Below are positions 49,752-59,098 of a stretch of DNA of 64,000 nucleotides, piece after piece. The stretch is from JABFSM01 sp963762545 (lineage in GTDB: Bacteria; Gemmatimonadota; Gemmatimonadetes; Gemmatimonadales; GWC2-71-9), in contig CAVXLC010000001.1 of the NCBI GenBank assembly GCA_963762545.1, positions 992,001 to 1,056,000 on the forward strand, in the 5' to 3' direction. Made by a program: the position numbers and the translations under genes. The notes below the pieces were generated by a model. The model saw only the letters and a program-made list of their open reading frames with translations. It made no database searches and was not told where the DNA came from. Numbering within the stretch: position 1 is the first letter of the stretch; every line of letters starts with the position of its first letter.

Positions 49752-50517
49752 ATCGGCGATCCTCGCCCTGATCGGCGGCGTGTTCGGCGCGGTCATCGGG
49801 AGCTTTCTCAACGTCTGCATCGTGCGCCTTCCCGCCGAGCAGTCGGTGGTGTCGCCGCCGTCGCGCTGCCCCAAGTGCGGCCGGCCGGTGGGCTGGAGGG
49901 ACAACATCCCGGTGTTCTCCTGGCTGCTCCTCCGCGGAAAGTGCCGCGGCTGCCGGGAGCCGATCAGCATCCTCTATCCGCTGGTAGAGCTGTCGGTGGC
50001 GCTGGTGTGGGCCCTGATGGCCTGGCACTACGGTCTGAGCCTCGAGGCCCTCAAGGGCGCGCTGTTCTTCACCCTGCTCCTCGGGATCGCCCTCACCGAC
50101 GCGCGCGAATACATCATCCCCAACGAGTTCACCTGGGGCGGTCTGGCCCTGGGCCTGGTGCTGGCCGCCGCGGCGGGTGTGGACTCGATGATCAGCGCCG
50201 CGATCGGCGCGGCCGTGGGCTTCGGCCTCCTCTGGCTGGTCGGCGTCGTCGGCACCTGGGCGTTCAAGGAAGAAGCGATGGGCGGCGGGGACATCAAGAT
50301 GATGGCCATGATCGGATCCTTCATGGGGTGGCAGGGCGTCCTGCTCACCATCTTCCTCGGCGCGCTGGCCGGCACCCTGATCTTCCTGCCGCTGACCCTC
50401 ATGGGCCGGAAGCGCCTGGTGCCGTTCGGGGTGTTTCTCGCGATCGGTGCGGCGGTCACCTACCTCATCGGTCCGGCCCTGATCGCCTGGTACCAGCGCT
50501 ACCTCGGAGTCGCCTGA
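49744..50517 (+). CDS. prepilin leader peptidase / N-methyltransferase (type IV)
   Basis: A 257-residue polytopic aspartic protease that cuts type IV prepilins and N-methylates the new end. N-terminal CPKCGRP...CRGCREP gives the Zn-binding CxxC pair; catalytic Asp in ALTDAREYIIPNEF and GGGDIKMMAMIG. About seven membrane helices. Starts with GTG at 49744 inside the preceding gene end; the next gene starts in its stop (TGATG). No pilin genes are nearby. Confidence 0.95.
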   Translation: MSESAILALIGGVFGAVIGSFLNVCIVRLPAEQSVVSPPSRCPKCGRPVGWRDNIPVFSWLLLRGKCRGCREPISILYPLVELSVALVWALMAWHYGLSLEALKGALFFTLLLGIALTDAREYIIPNEFTWGGLALGLVLAAAAGVDSMISAAIGAAVGFGLLWLVGVVGTWAFKEEAMGGGDIKMMAMIGSFMGWQGVLLTIFLGALAGTLIFLPLTLMGRKRLVPFGVFLAIGAAVTYLIGPALIAWYQRYLGVA

Positions 50518-51707
50518 TGCGCCACGCCGTGCTGCTGCTGTTCTTCGGGGTCCTGTGCTGCCGGGGTGCCGCCCCGCAGAAGTTCCAGGATCGGGACCTC
50601 GCCGGGCTGGTGGACAGCCTCCGCCCCGTGGTCGAGCGGGCGACCGGCCTGGCGTTCAAGGGTCCGACCCGCTCCGCCATGAAGAGCAAGGAGGAGGTCC
50701 ACGACTTCCTGCTCGAGAAGCTGCGGCAGGAGTTTCCCCCCGAGCGGCAGGAGGGGGTCGAGGCGGTGTACCGTCTGCTGGGGCTTCTGCCCGATACGCT
50801 GGACCTCAAGGCGCTGCTGCTCGATCTCTACAGCGAGCAGGTGGCGGGCTTCTACGATCCGGCCACCAGCACGCTGTACGGCGTTCGCGGCGCCGATCCC
50901 GCGATGCTCCGCCTGGTGCTGGCCCACGAGCTGGTCCACGCGCTCCAGCACCAGTACCTGCCGCTCGACTCGATCATGAAAACACAGGGCGACGCGGATC
51001 AGCAGACCGCCGCCCAGGCGATGCTGGAGGGACATGCGATGCTCGCCTCGATCCTGGCGATCGCGCCCGACCGCGCCGTCATTCGCCAGCCGCAATTCTG
51101 GGAGATGGCGCGCGAGCAGGTCCGCATCTCGGCGTCGTCGATGCAGGTGTTCTCGAGGGCGCCCCTGGTGCTCCGCGAGAGCATGATCTTTCCCTACCTC
51201 AACGGCGCCGAGTGGATGCGCTGGTGGGATTCCGCGCGCGCCGGGCGCCCGCTGCCGACCGTGGCGGAGCTGCCCCGCTCGACCGAGCAGATTCTTCACC
51301 CCGATCGCTATGACCGGAACGACCGGCCGGTGCCGGTCCGGTTTGCCGATGCCGACGGGGCGCTCTACGAGGACACCCTGGGCGAGCGGGAGATCGAAGT
51401 GCTGGCCACGGTGCTCCGGGGCGGAGGGGTGGTCCTGGACAGCGCGGCCCTCGGCTGGGGCGGCGACCGGTTCCGGGTCTACCGCTCGCCGGCCGGCCCG
51501 GCCCTGGTCTGGTACCTGATCTGGGACGACCCGACGGCCGCCGCCCGATTCACGGGGGGGCCCGGAAGCCGGCTCACCCAGCGGGAGCGCCCGGGGTATC
51601 GCACCACGGTCACCCGCGTGGCCAGCGCGGCGCGCCCCACGATCCGGGTGGTGATTGCGCCGGCGACGTGGTCTCGCTGGCGCGGGCTCCCGGCACTTCG
51701 ACCGTAG
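50517..51707 (+). CDS. putative secreted zinc metallopeptidase
   Basis: A 396-residue protein with a lipoprotein-like signal (MRHAVLLLFFGVLCC). Zinc motif HExxH in LAHELVHALQHQY, followed by a Glu/His-rich loop and MLEGHAM with possible third ligand (EGH). The fold resembles the DUF-type gluzincins found in Gram-negative bacteria. Function unknown. It is downstream of, and translationally coupled to, prepilin peptidase. Confidence 0.8.
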   Translation: MRHAVLLLFFGVLCCRGAAPQKFQDRDLAGLVDSLRPVVERATGLAFKGPTRSAMKSKEEVHDFLLEKLRQEFPPERQEGVEAVYRLLGLLPDTLDLKALLLDLYSEQVAGFYDPATSTLYGVRGADPAMLRLVLAHELVHALQHQYLPLDSIMKTQGDADQQTAAQAMLEGHAMLASILAIAPDRAVIRQPQFWEMAREQVRISASSMQVFSRAPLVLRESMIFPYLNGAEWMRWWDSARAGRPLPTVAELPRSTEQILHPDRYDRNDRPVPVRFADADGALYEDTLGEREIEVLATVLRGGGVVLDSAALGWGGDRFRVYRSPAGPALVWYLIWDDPTAAARFTGGPGSRLTQRERPGYRTTVTRVASAARPTIRVVIAPATWSRWRGLPALRP

Positions 51708-51710
51708 GTA

Positions 51711-51742
51711 CCGACCTACCGACCTACCGACCTACCGACCTA
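51711..51742 (+). repeat. short tandem repeat CCGACCTA x4
   Basis: Four perfect copies of CCGACCTA (51711-51742) lie directly after the metallopeptidase stop. The preceding GTAGGT pairs with the repeat unit ACCTAC, so it can form a hairpin that may act as a terminator. Copy number could vary between strains. Confidence 0.75.
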
Positions 51743-51801
51743 CCGTCCCTCCCTCTCTTGGACAGTCTCGGAGTGCCCGCGCCCCCTGGCCTCCCAGGGT
51801 C

Positions 51802-53004
51802 TCACGGCACCAGCCGCGGGATCGCGTAGATCGCGAGCCCCACCAATCCCCCCACCAGCGTGCCGTTGATCCGCACGTACTGGAGGTCGCGCCCGACGGC
51901 CAGCTCGAGGCGGCGCGAGGTTTCCTCCGGGTCCCACCGCGCCACCGTCTGCGCGATCAGGTCCGCCACTTCGTGGCGGTGCTTCTCGATCGTGTCCCCC
52001 AGCACGTTGATGCCGAACGTCTCGATTTCCCCCAGCAGCTCCTGGTTGCCGAGCAGGGTCCGGCCGAACGCGCTCACGCCCCGGGCCAGCGGGCCCGGCT
52101 CCTCTCCCTCAGTGCGCGTCGCGTAGCCCTGGACCGCGCGGCGGGTCGTTTCCCAGACCCAGTCGGACAGCTCTTCGATCGCCGGATCGCCCAGCCATTC
52201 ATCCTTGAGCGCTTCGGCGCGTGCACCAGTCTCCGGTGAGTGCTGCAGCCGGTCCACCAGCTCCCGCAGCTTGGTGTCGAAGGAAATCCGGAGCGGGTGG
52301 GCCGGGTCGTTGCTCACGTCCTGGAGCAGTTGTTCGATGGCGCTCAGGATGCGATGGTAGATCTTCTCGTCCACCACTCCCGGCACCCACCACGGGCTGC
52401 TTTCCTTGATGCGCTTCCGGATCAGCTCGCGATTGGCCTCCACCGCGTGGCCCGCGAGGCGGATTGCCTCGTTGAGCAGCTCCTGATGCCGGTCGCCCGC
52501 CACCACCAGCGCCAGGGTCTTCCCCAGCACCGGCGCCACGCGGGTCGCGTGGATCCGATCCTTGGCGCCTTGCTGGATCAGATCGCGGATCTTGTCGTCG
52601 GGAAGCGCCTCCAGCGTCTTGGCCACGCCGCTGGCGAGCTGCACCGCGATTCGCTGGGCGTTCTCGGGCTGGGCAATCCATTCCGCGGCGCGGTGGGCAA
52701 TCCCCATTCCGCGGAGCTTGGCGGAGACCGCGTCGCGCGCCAGGAAATGATACTGGACGAAATTACCGATGATGCGCCCGATGCGGTCCTTCTGCCGGCC
52801 GATGATCGCGGTATGGGGAATCGGCAGGCCCAGCGGATGACGAAACAGAGCGGTGACGGCAAACCAGTCGGCCAGCCCGCCGACCACCGAGGCCTCCGCC
52901 GTGGCCCGCACGTATCCCAGCCACGGGTATTGCGGCTCGAAGTACCGTGCGGCGACGAAGATCGCCACCGCCAGCGCCAGAAGCCCGGTGGCCCGGCGCT
53001 TCAT
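51802..53004 (-). CDS. DUF445 family membrane protein
   Basis: A 400-residue DUF445 (YheB/YjiN-like) protein. N-terminal membrane helix (GLLALAVAIFVAARYF), then WLGYVRATAEASVVGGLADWFAVTALFRHPLGLPIPHTAIIG, the family signature, and a long amphipathic helical domain ending at a C-terminal hydrophobic segment. The role is unknown. It is alone between the tandem repeat and the export operon. Confidence 0.92.
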   Translation of the reverse strand: MKRRATGLLALAVAIFVAARYFEPQYPWLGYVRATAEASVVGGLADWFAVTALFRHPLGLPIPHTAIIGRQKDRIGRIIGNFVQYHFLARDAVSAKLRGMGIAHRAAEWIAQPENAQRIAVQLASGVAKTLEALPDDKIRDLIQQGAKDRIHATRVAPVLGKTLALVVAGDRHQELLNEAIRLAGHAVEANRELIRKRIKESSPWWVPGVVDEKIYHRILSAIEQLLQDVSNDPAHPLRISFDTKLRELVDRLQHSPETGARAEALKDEWLGDPAIEELSDWVWETTRRAVQGYATRTEGEEPGPLARGVSAFGRTLLGNQELLGEIETFGINVLGDTIEKHRHEVADLIAQTVARWDPEETSRRLELAVGRDLQYVRINGTLVGGLVGLAIYAIPRLVP

Positions 53005-53253
53005 GCTGTCGAGCTGCGCCTGGCGGACGGCGTCGTCGGGGCGGGAGGGGAAGGACGTGGTGATGTATCGCTCCTAGCAGGGGCGCAAGGACGCAAGGAC
53101 GCACCGAGGCGGCCTTGCTGAACTCCGCCGGGCGGCCGTTGCCGTTACGGCTAATCTAGCCGAAGGATCGGCCCGTTTGGGTGGGCGTGAGCTTCGGAGG
53201 CTTGCGGATATCAGCCTCGGCTCCCGATCTCTCTGTCGAGGACGTTGCGCGTC

Positions 53254-54381
53254 TCACTCCACCGTCTTCCGGAACCTCCGCACGCTCATCGCGATCAACC
53301 CCACCGAGAACCCCACCAGCACCAGCGCCTCCCGCCAGAGCGATTCCAGCCCGACTCCGCGCAGCAGGATGCCGCGCATGACCCGCAGGAAGTAGGTGAG
53401 GGGCAGCGCCGCCCCCAGCCACTGCGCCGGCGCGGGCATCGCCTCGCGCGGGAACATGAACCCGGACAGCAGGATGTTGGGCATGAGAAAAAGGAAGCCC
53501 AGCTGCATCGCCTGGGCCTGGTTCTGGACCACCGTCGACAGGAACAGGCCGATCGCCACGCTCGCGACCACGAAGGGCAGGGCAATGAGATAGAGCGTCG
53601 GCACGCTGCCGCGGATCGGGACGTGAAAGAGCACCCGCCCCAGGATCAGGATCACCGTGATCTGGATGTATCCCACCAGCAGGAAGGGCAGGATCTTTCC
53701 CATCATGAGTCCGGTCTTGCTGATCGGCGTCACGATCAGCTGCTCCAGCGTGCCGCGCTCCCGCTCCCGGACCAGCGAGATGCTGGCCACGACGATCATC
53801 GTCACCGACAGCAGCACCCCGATGATGCCCGGGACGATGTACACCGCACTGCGGAGCGTCGGGTTGTACCAGGGACGCACCCGCACGTCGATGGCGGGGG
53901 TGATCCCCCGGGTCGCCGCCAGCGCCTGGGATCGCACCGCGCCCGCCAGGCCGGCTCCGCTGATGGCCGCCGAGGAGGCCAGCGGATCGGCCGCATCCAC
54001 CACGATCTGGGCGACGGCGGTCCGCCCCCGCTTGATCTCGCGCTCGAAGTCGGGCGGAATCACGATCCCCGCCTTGGCGTCGCCCCGGGCGATGATCGCC
54101 TCCATCTCGTGCCGGTCCCGGACCGGGCCCGCCAGATCGAAGTTGCCGGTATTGATCATCGCCTGGACGAACCGCCGGCTCTCCGGCGATTGCGATTCGT
54201 CCAGGACCACGGTCGGGAGATGCCGCACCTCGGTCTGAATGGCGTAGCCGAACATCGCAAGCTGAATCGCCGGGATCCCCACCATCAGGCCCAAGGTGAG
54301 CTTGTCCCGCCGCATCTGGATGAACTCCTTGCGGAGCATCGCCCAGATGGGCCAGCGCCGGATGCGCTGGGCCAGGCTCAT
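53254..54381 (-). CDS. ABC-2-type transporter permease
   Basis: A 375-residue permease with the YbhS/YbhR layout: one N-terminal helix (LGLMVGIPAIQLAMFGYAIQ), a large periplasmic part and a C-terminal bundle of five helices (VYIVPGIIGVLLSVTMIVVASIS, then RERGTLEQLIVTPI). Its start overlaps the ATPase stop by 4 bp. A second permease that some such systems have is missing, so it may act as a homodimer. Confidence 0.92.
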   Translation of the reverse strand: MSLAQRIRRWPIWAMLRKEFIQMRRDKLTLGLMVGIPAIQLAMFGYAIQTEVRHLPTVVLDESQSPESRRFVQAMINTGNFDLAGPVRDRHEMEAIIARGDAKAGIVIPPDFEREIKRGRTAVAQIVVDAADPLASSAAISGAGLAGAVRSQALAATRGITPAIDVRVRPWYNPTLRSAVYIVPGIIGVLLSVTMIVVASISLVRERERGTLEQLIVTPISKTGLMMGKILPFLLVGYIQITVILILGRVLFHVPIRGSVPTLYLIALPFVVASVAIGLFLSTVVQNQAQAMQLGFLFLMPNILLSGFMFPREAMPAPAQWLGAALPLTYFLRVMRGILLRGVGLESLWREALVLVGFSVGLIAMSVRRFRKTVE

Positions 54382-55136
54382 GCCAGCGCGCCCTCGTCGC
54401 GCCGCTGCATCTCGATGAAGACGTCTTCGATGGTCGGCAGCCCGAACCGGGCGGTGATCTCCTTCGGCGTGCCCAGCCCGATCAGGTGCCCGCGGGAGAG
54501 AATGGCGAGGCGGTCGCACCGCTCCGCTTCGTCCATGTAGTGCGTGGTGACCAGCACCGTCATGCCCGCCCTGGCGCGCCGGCCGATCAGCTCCCAGAAC
54601 AGCCGCCGCGAGGCCGGATCCACGCCGGCGGTCGGCTCGTCGAGGAACACCAGATCCGGCTCGTGGATGGTGGCGCAGGCCAGCGCGAGGCGCTGCTTCC
54701 ATCCGCCCGACAGCGTGGCGGCGAGCTGGTCGATCCGCTCCGAGAGACGGTATTCCTCCGCCTGTACCGCCAGGCGCCGGGTGCGCTCCTCGCCCACGAT
54801 GCCGTAGACCCCCGCGTAGAACGCCAGGTTCTCCCGCACTGTCAGGTCGTCGTAGAGCCCGTACTTCTGGGACATGTACCCGATCCGCCGCCGCACCTGC
54901 TCGGGGTCGTGAATCACATCCACTCCGACCACCGTCGCGCTGCCCGAGGTCGGGGCGATGAGCCCGGTCAGCATCCGGATCGTGGTGGTCTTGCCGCTGC
55001 CGTTGGGGCCCAGCAGGCCGAAGATCTCACCGCGGGGCACCTCGAGGTCGAGGCCCTCGACCGCGACACTCCCGTGGAACTCCTTGCGGAGCCCCCGGGT
55101 CACGATGCCGAATTGCGGTGCGGCTGGCGCTGTCAC
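54378..55136 (-). CDS. ABC transporter ATPase (YbhF-like half)
   Basis: A protein of about 252 aa with one nucleotide-binding domain: Walker A GPNGSGKTTT, Q-loop MSQKYGLYDDLTV, signature LSGGWKQRLALA, Walker B LVFLDEPTAGVD and H-loop VTTHYMDEA. It starts with GTG at 55136 (or 55139) behind AGGAG. In the E. coli YbhF protein two such domains are fused; here only one is present. Fed by the HlyD adaptor. Confidence 0.93.
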   Translation of the reverse strand: MTAPAAPQFGIVTRGLRKEFHGSVAVEGLDLEVPRGEIFGLLGPNGSGKTTTIRMLTGLIAPTSGSATVVGVDVIHDPEQVRRRIGYMSQKYGLYDDLTVRENLAFYAGVYGIVGEERTRRLAVQAEEYRLSERIDQLAATLSGGWKQRLALACATIHEPDLVFLDEPTAGVDPASRRLFWELIGRRARAGMTVLVTTHYMDEAERCDRLAILSRGHLIGLGTPKEITARFGLPTIEDVFIEMQRRDEGALA

Positions 55137-55192
55137 CACTGGTCTCCTGGCCTCTCCACCCTCGACCCTTTGCCTCCTGGTCCGGTACCCTC

Positions 55193-56143
55193 CTAGCCTC
55201 CGAACTTCACCGTCACCCACAACCCGGGATGCGGGGCTTCCGCGGGATTGGTGAACTCCACCTTCACGCCGAACATCAGGTCGGCGCGCTCCTGTTCGGA
55301 GAGCGCCACCCGCGGGGTGTACTCGGCCTTGGGATTGATCGCCACCACACGCCCCGTCAGGGCCCGGCCATCCTCCGTCACGACCTGCGCGGCGCTCCCG
55401 ACTGCGAGCCCGGTCACCCGGGACTGCGGAACGAACACCCGCACATACGGTCTGGCGGTTTCGCCCAGCGTCACGACCGGGACGTTGGGGGCGAGCCCCT
55501 CGCCCGGCTCCGCGTTGCGGGACAGGACGATGCCGGCCACCGGCGCCACCAGGACCAGATCGGCGGCGCGGGCCTCGAGCTGCGCCAGCGCGGCGCGGGC
55601 ATTGGCCAGCTCGGCCCGGCCCGCGGCGATCCGCTCGGGCCGAGTCCCGGCCTTGAGCAGGCGCAGCGACTCCTCGGCGGACGAGAGCCTCGCCCGCGCC
55701 ACCCCCTCGGCGGTGGCCGCGTTGTCCAGCGTCTGCTTGCTCACGACATCGCGCGACGCCAGGTCCCGCATGCGGGCCAGCTCCTTGCTGGATCGGTCCA
55801 GCTCCGCGGTCGCGGCGCCGACCTCGGCCTCCGCGCGGCGGATCTCTTCCGGGCGGGCTCCGGCTTCCAGGTCCCGCAGATTCGCCCCGGCCCCCGCCAC
55901 GCGCGCCCCCTGTGCCGTCAGCGTGGGGCCCAGCTCGACCTGCGAGAGCAGGGCGATCGTATCGCCGGCCTCGACCCGGGCGCCCTCCTCGACCCGGATG
56001 GAGATGACCCGGGCGGCGCTCATCGCGCCGAGATCCACCTCGGGCACCTCGACGGTGCCGCGCGCGTCGTAGGGCTCGGGTGCAGGTCCGGCGCACGCCG
56101 CTCCGACCATCAGGCACAGGGGCAGATATCGGCTGGGACTCAT
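55193..56143 (-). CDS. HlyD-family periplasmic adaptor lipoprotein
   Basis: A 316-residue membrane-fusion protein. MSPSRYLPLCLMVGAAC gives a lipoprotein signal, so the protein would be anchored in the periplasm. Biotinyl-lipoyl-like halves (VISIRVEEGARVEAGDTIALL and VAPVAGIVLSRNAEPGEGL) flank a coiled coil (RRAEAEVGAATAELDRSSKELA), as in MacA/YbhG. It links the ABC pump to an outer-membrane channel not present here. Overlaps the TetR gene (ATGA). Confidence 0.92.
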   Translation of the reverse strand: MSPSRYLPLCLMVGAACAGPAPEPYDARGTVEVPEVDLGAMSAARVISIRVEEGARVEAGDTIALLSQVELGPTLTAQGARVAGAGANLRDLEAGARPEEIRRAEAEVGAATAELDRSSKELARMRDLASRDVVSKQTLDNAATAEGVARARLSSAEESLRLLKAGTRPERIAAGRAELANARAALAQLEARAADLVLVAPVAGIVLSRNAEPGEGLAPNVPVVTLGETARPYVRVFVPQSRVTGLAVGSAAQVVTEDGRALTGRVVAINPKAEYTPRVALSEQERADLMFGVKVEFTNPAEAPHPGLWVTVKFGG

Positions 56144-56775
56144 ACGGTCTGCTCCACGGGTGACAGGGCGCGCACGGCAAACTCGCCGGCGTGTCGGCCG
56201 AAGGCGCGGGCGGTGTCGTCGGGCACTGCCCCAGGGGCCAGGCCGAAGAAGATCGCGATGGCGGGCCGGGCGATCATGAAATAGACGACCTGGGAGATCG
56301 TGCTCACCGCGGCATAGCGCGGCTCCACATCGGCGCGAAAGACGCCCTCGCGCTGACCCCGCTCGATCACACCACAGAGCCGCTGGAACAGCCCCGCCGC
56401 GAGCCGGAGGACGACCTCCTCGGCGTGCTTCGCCTGGTGGTCGATCATCTCACGCACCAGAAGCTTCGGAATGTTGGGATTGCCGAGCAGGAATGCCACC
56501 TGCGCCTCCACCAAGGCGCGGATGGCGTCCGCGGGGGCGTCGGCGGATTCGATCACCGCCGTCCCGCGAGTCGCCAGGCCGGTCACGATCCGCTGGAGCG
56601 CGGCCCGGTACAGCTCCTCCTTGTTGCCGAAGTAGTAGTAGATCAGCGCCGGATTGAGACCGGCCTTCGCGCCGATCTCCTTGATGGTCGTGGGATCGAA
56701 CCCCTGCCCCGCGAACAGCAGTTCGGCGGCATCGAGGATCTGGTCTCGGGTGGCGGACGGCGCGGTCTCGGGCAT
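56140..56775 (-). CDS. TetR-family regulator of the export operon (CecR-like)
   Basis: A 211-residue TetR-type repressor: ILDAAELLFAGQGFDPTTIKEIGAKAGLNPALIYYYFGNKEEL (helix-turn-helix), followed by a helical ligand domain with the DUF1956-like C-terminus. It heads the operon HlyD-ATPase-permease and probably represses it until a substrate binds. The arrangement matches E. coli cecR-ybhGFSR. Confidence 0.93.
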   Translation of the reverse strand: MPETAPSATRDQILDAAELLFAGQGFDPTTIKEIGAKAGLNPALIYYYFGNKEELYRAALQRIVTGLATRGTAVIESADAPADAIRALVEAQVAFLLGNPNIPKLLVREMIDHQAKHAEEVVLRLAAGLFQRLCGVIERGQREGVFRADVEPRYAAVSTISQVVYFMIARPAIAIFFGLAPGAVPDDTARAFGRHAGEFAVRALSPVEQTV

Positions 56776-56815
56776 TCGTGTCTAATTAAACGATCAATCA
56801 ATAGAATAACAAGAA
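56776..56815 (-). promoter_or_regulatory. AT-rich promoter of the TetR-export operon
   Basis: Just upstream of the TetR start (minus strand) TTGTTA and TTTAAT are spaced 16 bp within an AT-rich 40 bp (ATTGATTGATCGTTTAATTA). It contains short inverted elements (TTAATTAA), a likely operator for the TetR protein and a promoter for the divergent ffh or the operon itself. Confidence 0.45.
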
Positions 56816-56926
56816 AGGGTCTCGGCCTCCGCGCCGGGTTCAGGATGCCATGGGGCTCGGCTGGCGACGCCACGGGTCGACCGCGCAGTTGAACAGCGAA
56901 GCTAACCCTGCTAGGTTTCAGGGCTT

Positions 56927-58261
56927 ATGTTCGATGAGCTGTCAAGTAAGCTCGGCGCCGCGCTCTCGCGCCTCACCGGCCGCGGCGTGCTCAGTGAGGA
57001 CGCCGTTCGCGAGGGCCTCCGCGAGATTCGGCGAATCCTCCTCGAAGCCGATGTGAGCTTCGACTTGACCCGCGAGTTCCTGGAGCGGGTTCAGGAAAAG
57101 GCGGTCGGGCAGCAGGTCATCAAGTCGGTTCGGCCCGGACAACAGCTCGTCAAGATCGTCTATGACGAGCTGGTCGCCATGCTGGGCGAAAAGCTGGCGC
57201 CGATCGCGCATGCCACGGTGCCGCCGACGATCGTGCTGCTGGTCGGCCTGCAGGGAAGTGGCAAGACCACCACCGCCGGCAAGCTCGCCAAGCGGCTCAA
57301 GCTGGAGCAGAAGGCGCCGTTCCTGGTGGCTGCCGACATCTACCGGCCGGCCGCCGCCGAGCAGCTGGAAACGCTGGGCCGCCAGGTGGATGTCGGGGTG
57401 TATCGGGAGGACGGCCAGGCCGATGTCGTCACGCTGGTGCGGCACGGGCTGGAGGCCGCGGCCAAGGCCCGGGCCCGAACCGTGCTGGTGGACACGGCGG
57501 GCCGCCTGACGATCGACGAGGAAATGATGGCGGAGCTCACCCGGCTCAAGGCCGCGGTCGGTCCCCATGAAATCCTGCTGATCGCGGACGGCATGACCGG
57601 CCAGGACGCGGTGCGGATCGCGCTGGGCTTCCACCAGGCGCTGGGCATCACCGGGGTGATCCTCACCAAGATGGACGGCGACGCGCGCGGCGGGGCGGCG
57701 CTCTCGATCTACGGAGTGACCCGCGCGCCGATCAAGTATGTCGGGACCGGCGAGAAGCTCGATGCGCTCGAGCCGTTCCACCCCGAGCGGATGGCCGGCC
57801 GGATCCTCCAGCAGGGAGACATCCTCACCCTGGTGGAAAAGGCCCAGGCCGGGGTCGATGAGGATGAGGCGCGCAAGCTCGCGAAGAAGGCGGTCTCGAA
57901 GAAGGGCCTGGATCTCCAGGACTTCCTCGGCGCCATGAAGCAGATGCAGAAGCTCGGGCCGCTCAAGAACGTGCTCGGGATGCTGCCGGGGATCAATCCC
58001 CAGATGCTCAAGGCCGCCAAGGTGGACGACCAGAAGCTCAAGCACGTGGAGGCCATCGTGCTGTCCATGACCAAGGCCGAGCGCGCCGATCCGGATCTGA
58101 TGAACGGCTCCCGACGGATGCGGGTGGCCAAGGGCTCGGGACGCAGCGTGCCGGAAGTGAATCAGCTGCTGTCGCAGTTCAAGCAGATGCAGAAGATGAT
58201 GAAGGTCGCGGGCAAGCCGGGCGCGAAACTTCCTTTCGGTCCCCGGTTTCCCGGTCAATAA
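56927..58261 (+). CDS. ffh: signal recognition particle protein Ffh
   Basis: A 444-residue SRP54 GTPase: N domain (DELSSKLGAALSRLTGRG), G domain with P-loop GLQGSGKTTTAGKLAKRL, DTAGR and TKMDGDARGG, then Met-rich M domain (MKQMQKLGPLKNVLGMLPG and FKQMQKMMK) that binds 4.5S RNA and signal sequences. The first gene of the run ffh-rpsP-rimM-trmD-rplS. Confidence 0.97.
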   Translation: MFDELSSKLGAALSRLTGRGVLSEDAVREGLREIRRILLEADVSFDLTREFLERVQEKAVGQQVIKSVRPGQQLVKIVYDELVAMLGEKLAPIAHATVPPTIVLLVGLQGSGKTTTAGKLAKRLKLEQKAPFLVAADIYRPAAAEQLETLGRQVDVGVYREDGQADVVTLVRHGLEAAAKARARTVLVDTAGRLTIDEEMMAELTRLKAAVGPHEILLIADGMTGQDAVRIALGFHQALGITGVILTKMDGDARGGAALSIYGVTRAPIKYVGTGEKLDALEPFHPERMAGRILQQGDILTLVEKAQAGVDEDEARKLAKKAVSKKGLDLQDFLGAMKQMQKLGPLKNVLGMLPGINPQMLKAAKVDDQKLKHVEAIVLSMTKAERADPDLMNGSRRMRVAKGSGRSVPEVNQLLSQFKQMQKMMKVAGKPGAKLPFGPRFPGQ

Positions 58262-58282
58262 CCCGGGAAGAAAGACAGACGC

Positions 58283-58546
58283 ATGAGCACTCGCATTCGC
58301 CTCCGCAAAATCGGCCGCAAGAAGCTGCCGCTCTATCGCATCGTGGTCGCCGACAAGGAGTCGCCCCGCGACGGGCGCTTCATCGAGATCCTGGGCACCT
58401 ACGATCCGAAGCAGGAAGGCGCCAAGAAGGTCGTGATCGACGTCGACAAGGCCAAGAGCTGGCTGGCCAAGGGGGCCACCCCGACCGATACGGTCGAGGC
58501 GCTGCTCAAGTCGGCCGGCGTCATCGCCGTCGCCGCCAAGGCGTAA
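58283..58546 (+). CDS. rpsP: 30S ribosomal protein S16
   Basis: An 87-residue S16: STRIRLRKIGRKKLPLYRIVVADKESPRDGRFIEILGTYDP is the diagnostic start. Length is normal. Its stop overlaps the rimM start (TAATG). Confidence 0.98.
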   Translation: MSTRIRLRKIGRKKLPLYRIVVADKESPRDGRFIEILGTYDPKQEGAKKVVIDVDKAKSWLAKGATPTDTVEALLKSAGVIAVAAKA

Positions 58547-59079
58547 TGGCGGTGGAGGAGACGCGCCACCTGGTGGTGGGGCGGCTCCGCAAACCGCACG
58601 GCCTCAAGGGAGACTGCGCGGTGTTCCCGCTGACCGACCAGCCGGCCCGGGCCTTCGCGCCCGGACAATCCGTCTGGCTGAAGAATCTGGCGGGAGAGCT
58701 GGTGGCCGGACCGCTCCTGGTGGAACGGAGCCGGGTGTACCACCGGCAGTGGCTGGTGGCCTTCCAGGGTCACCTCCACGTGGACGCGGTCAGGCCATGG
58801 GGCGGACATTTCCTGGCGGTCGCCGAGGCGGCGCTCGCGCCACCGGCGCCGGGCGAGGTCTACCTGCACGAGCTGGCCGGCTTCGCGGTGGTGGACCAGT
58901 CGGGACGCCCGCTCGGCCTGGTGAGTTCGGTCCTGGAGCCGCCGGCGGGGTTGATGCTGGAGGTCCAGGGTCCCCGGCGTGAATTTCTGGTGCCGTTCCG
59001 CAAGGAGTTCGTCACCGGGGTCGATCGTGCCGGCCGGAAGCTGACCGTGGCGCTGCCGGAAGGACTGGTCGATTTGTGA
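58546..59079 (+). CDS. rimM: ribosome maturation factor RimM
   Basis: A 177-residue RimM with an N-terminal GRLRKPHGLKGD motif and a C-terminal PRC-like part (EVYLHELAGFAVVDQSGRPLGLVSSV). Acts in 30S maturation, binding S19. Overlaps rpsP by one base and precedes trmD in the usual order. Confidence 0.95.
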   Translation: MAVEETRHLVVGRLRKPHGLKGDCAVFPLTDQPARAFAPGQSVWLKNLAGELVAGPLLVERSRVYHRQWLVAFQGHLHVDAVRPWGGHFLAVAEAALAPPAPGEVYLHELAGFAVVDQSGRPLGLVSSVLEPPAGLMLEVQGPRREFLVPFRKEFVTGVDRAGRKLTVALPEGLVDL

Positions 59080-59098
59080 TGCGGCTCATGGACCGCGC

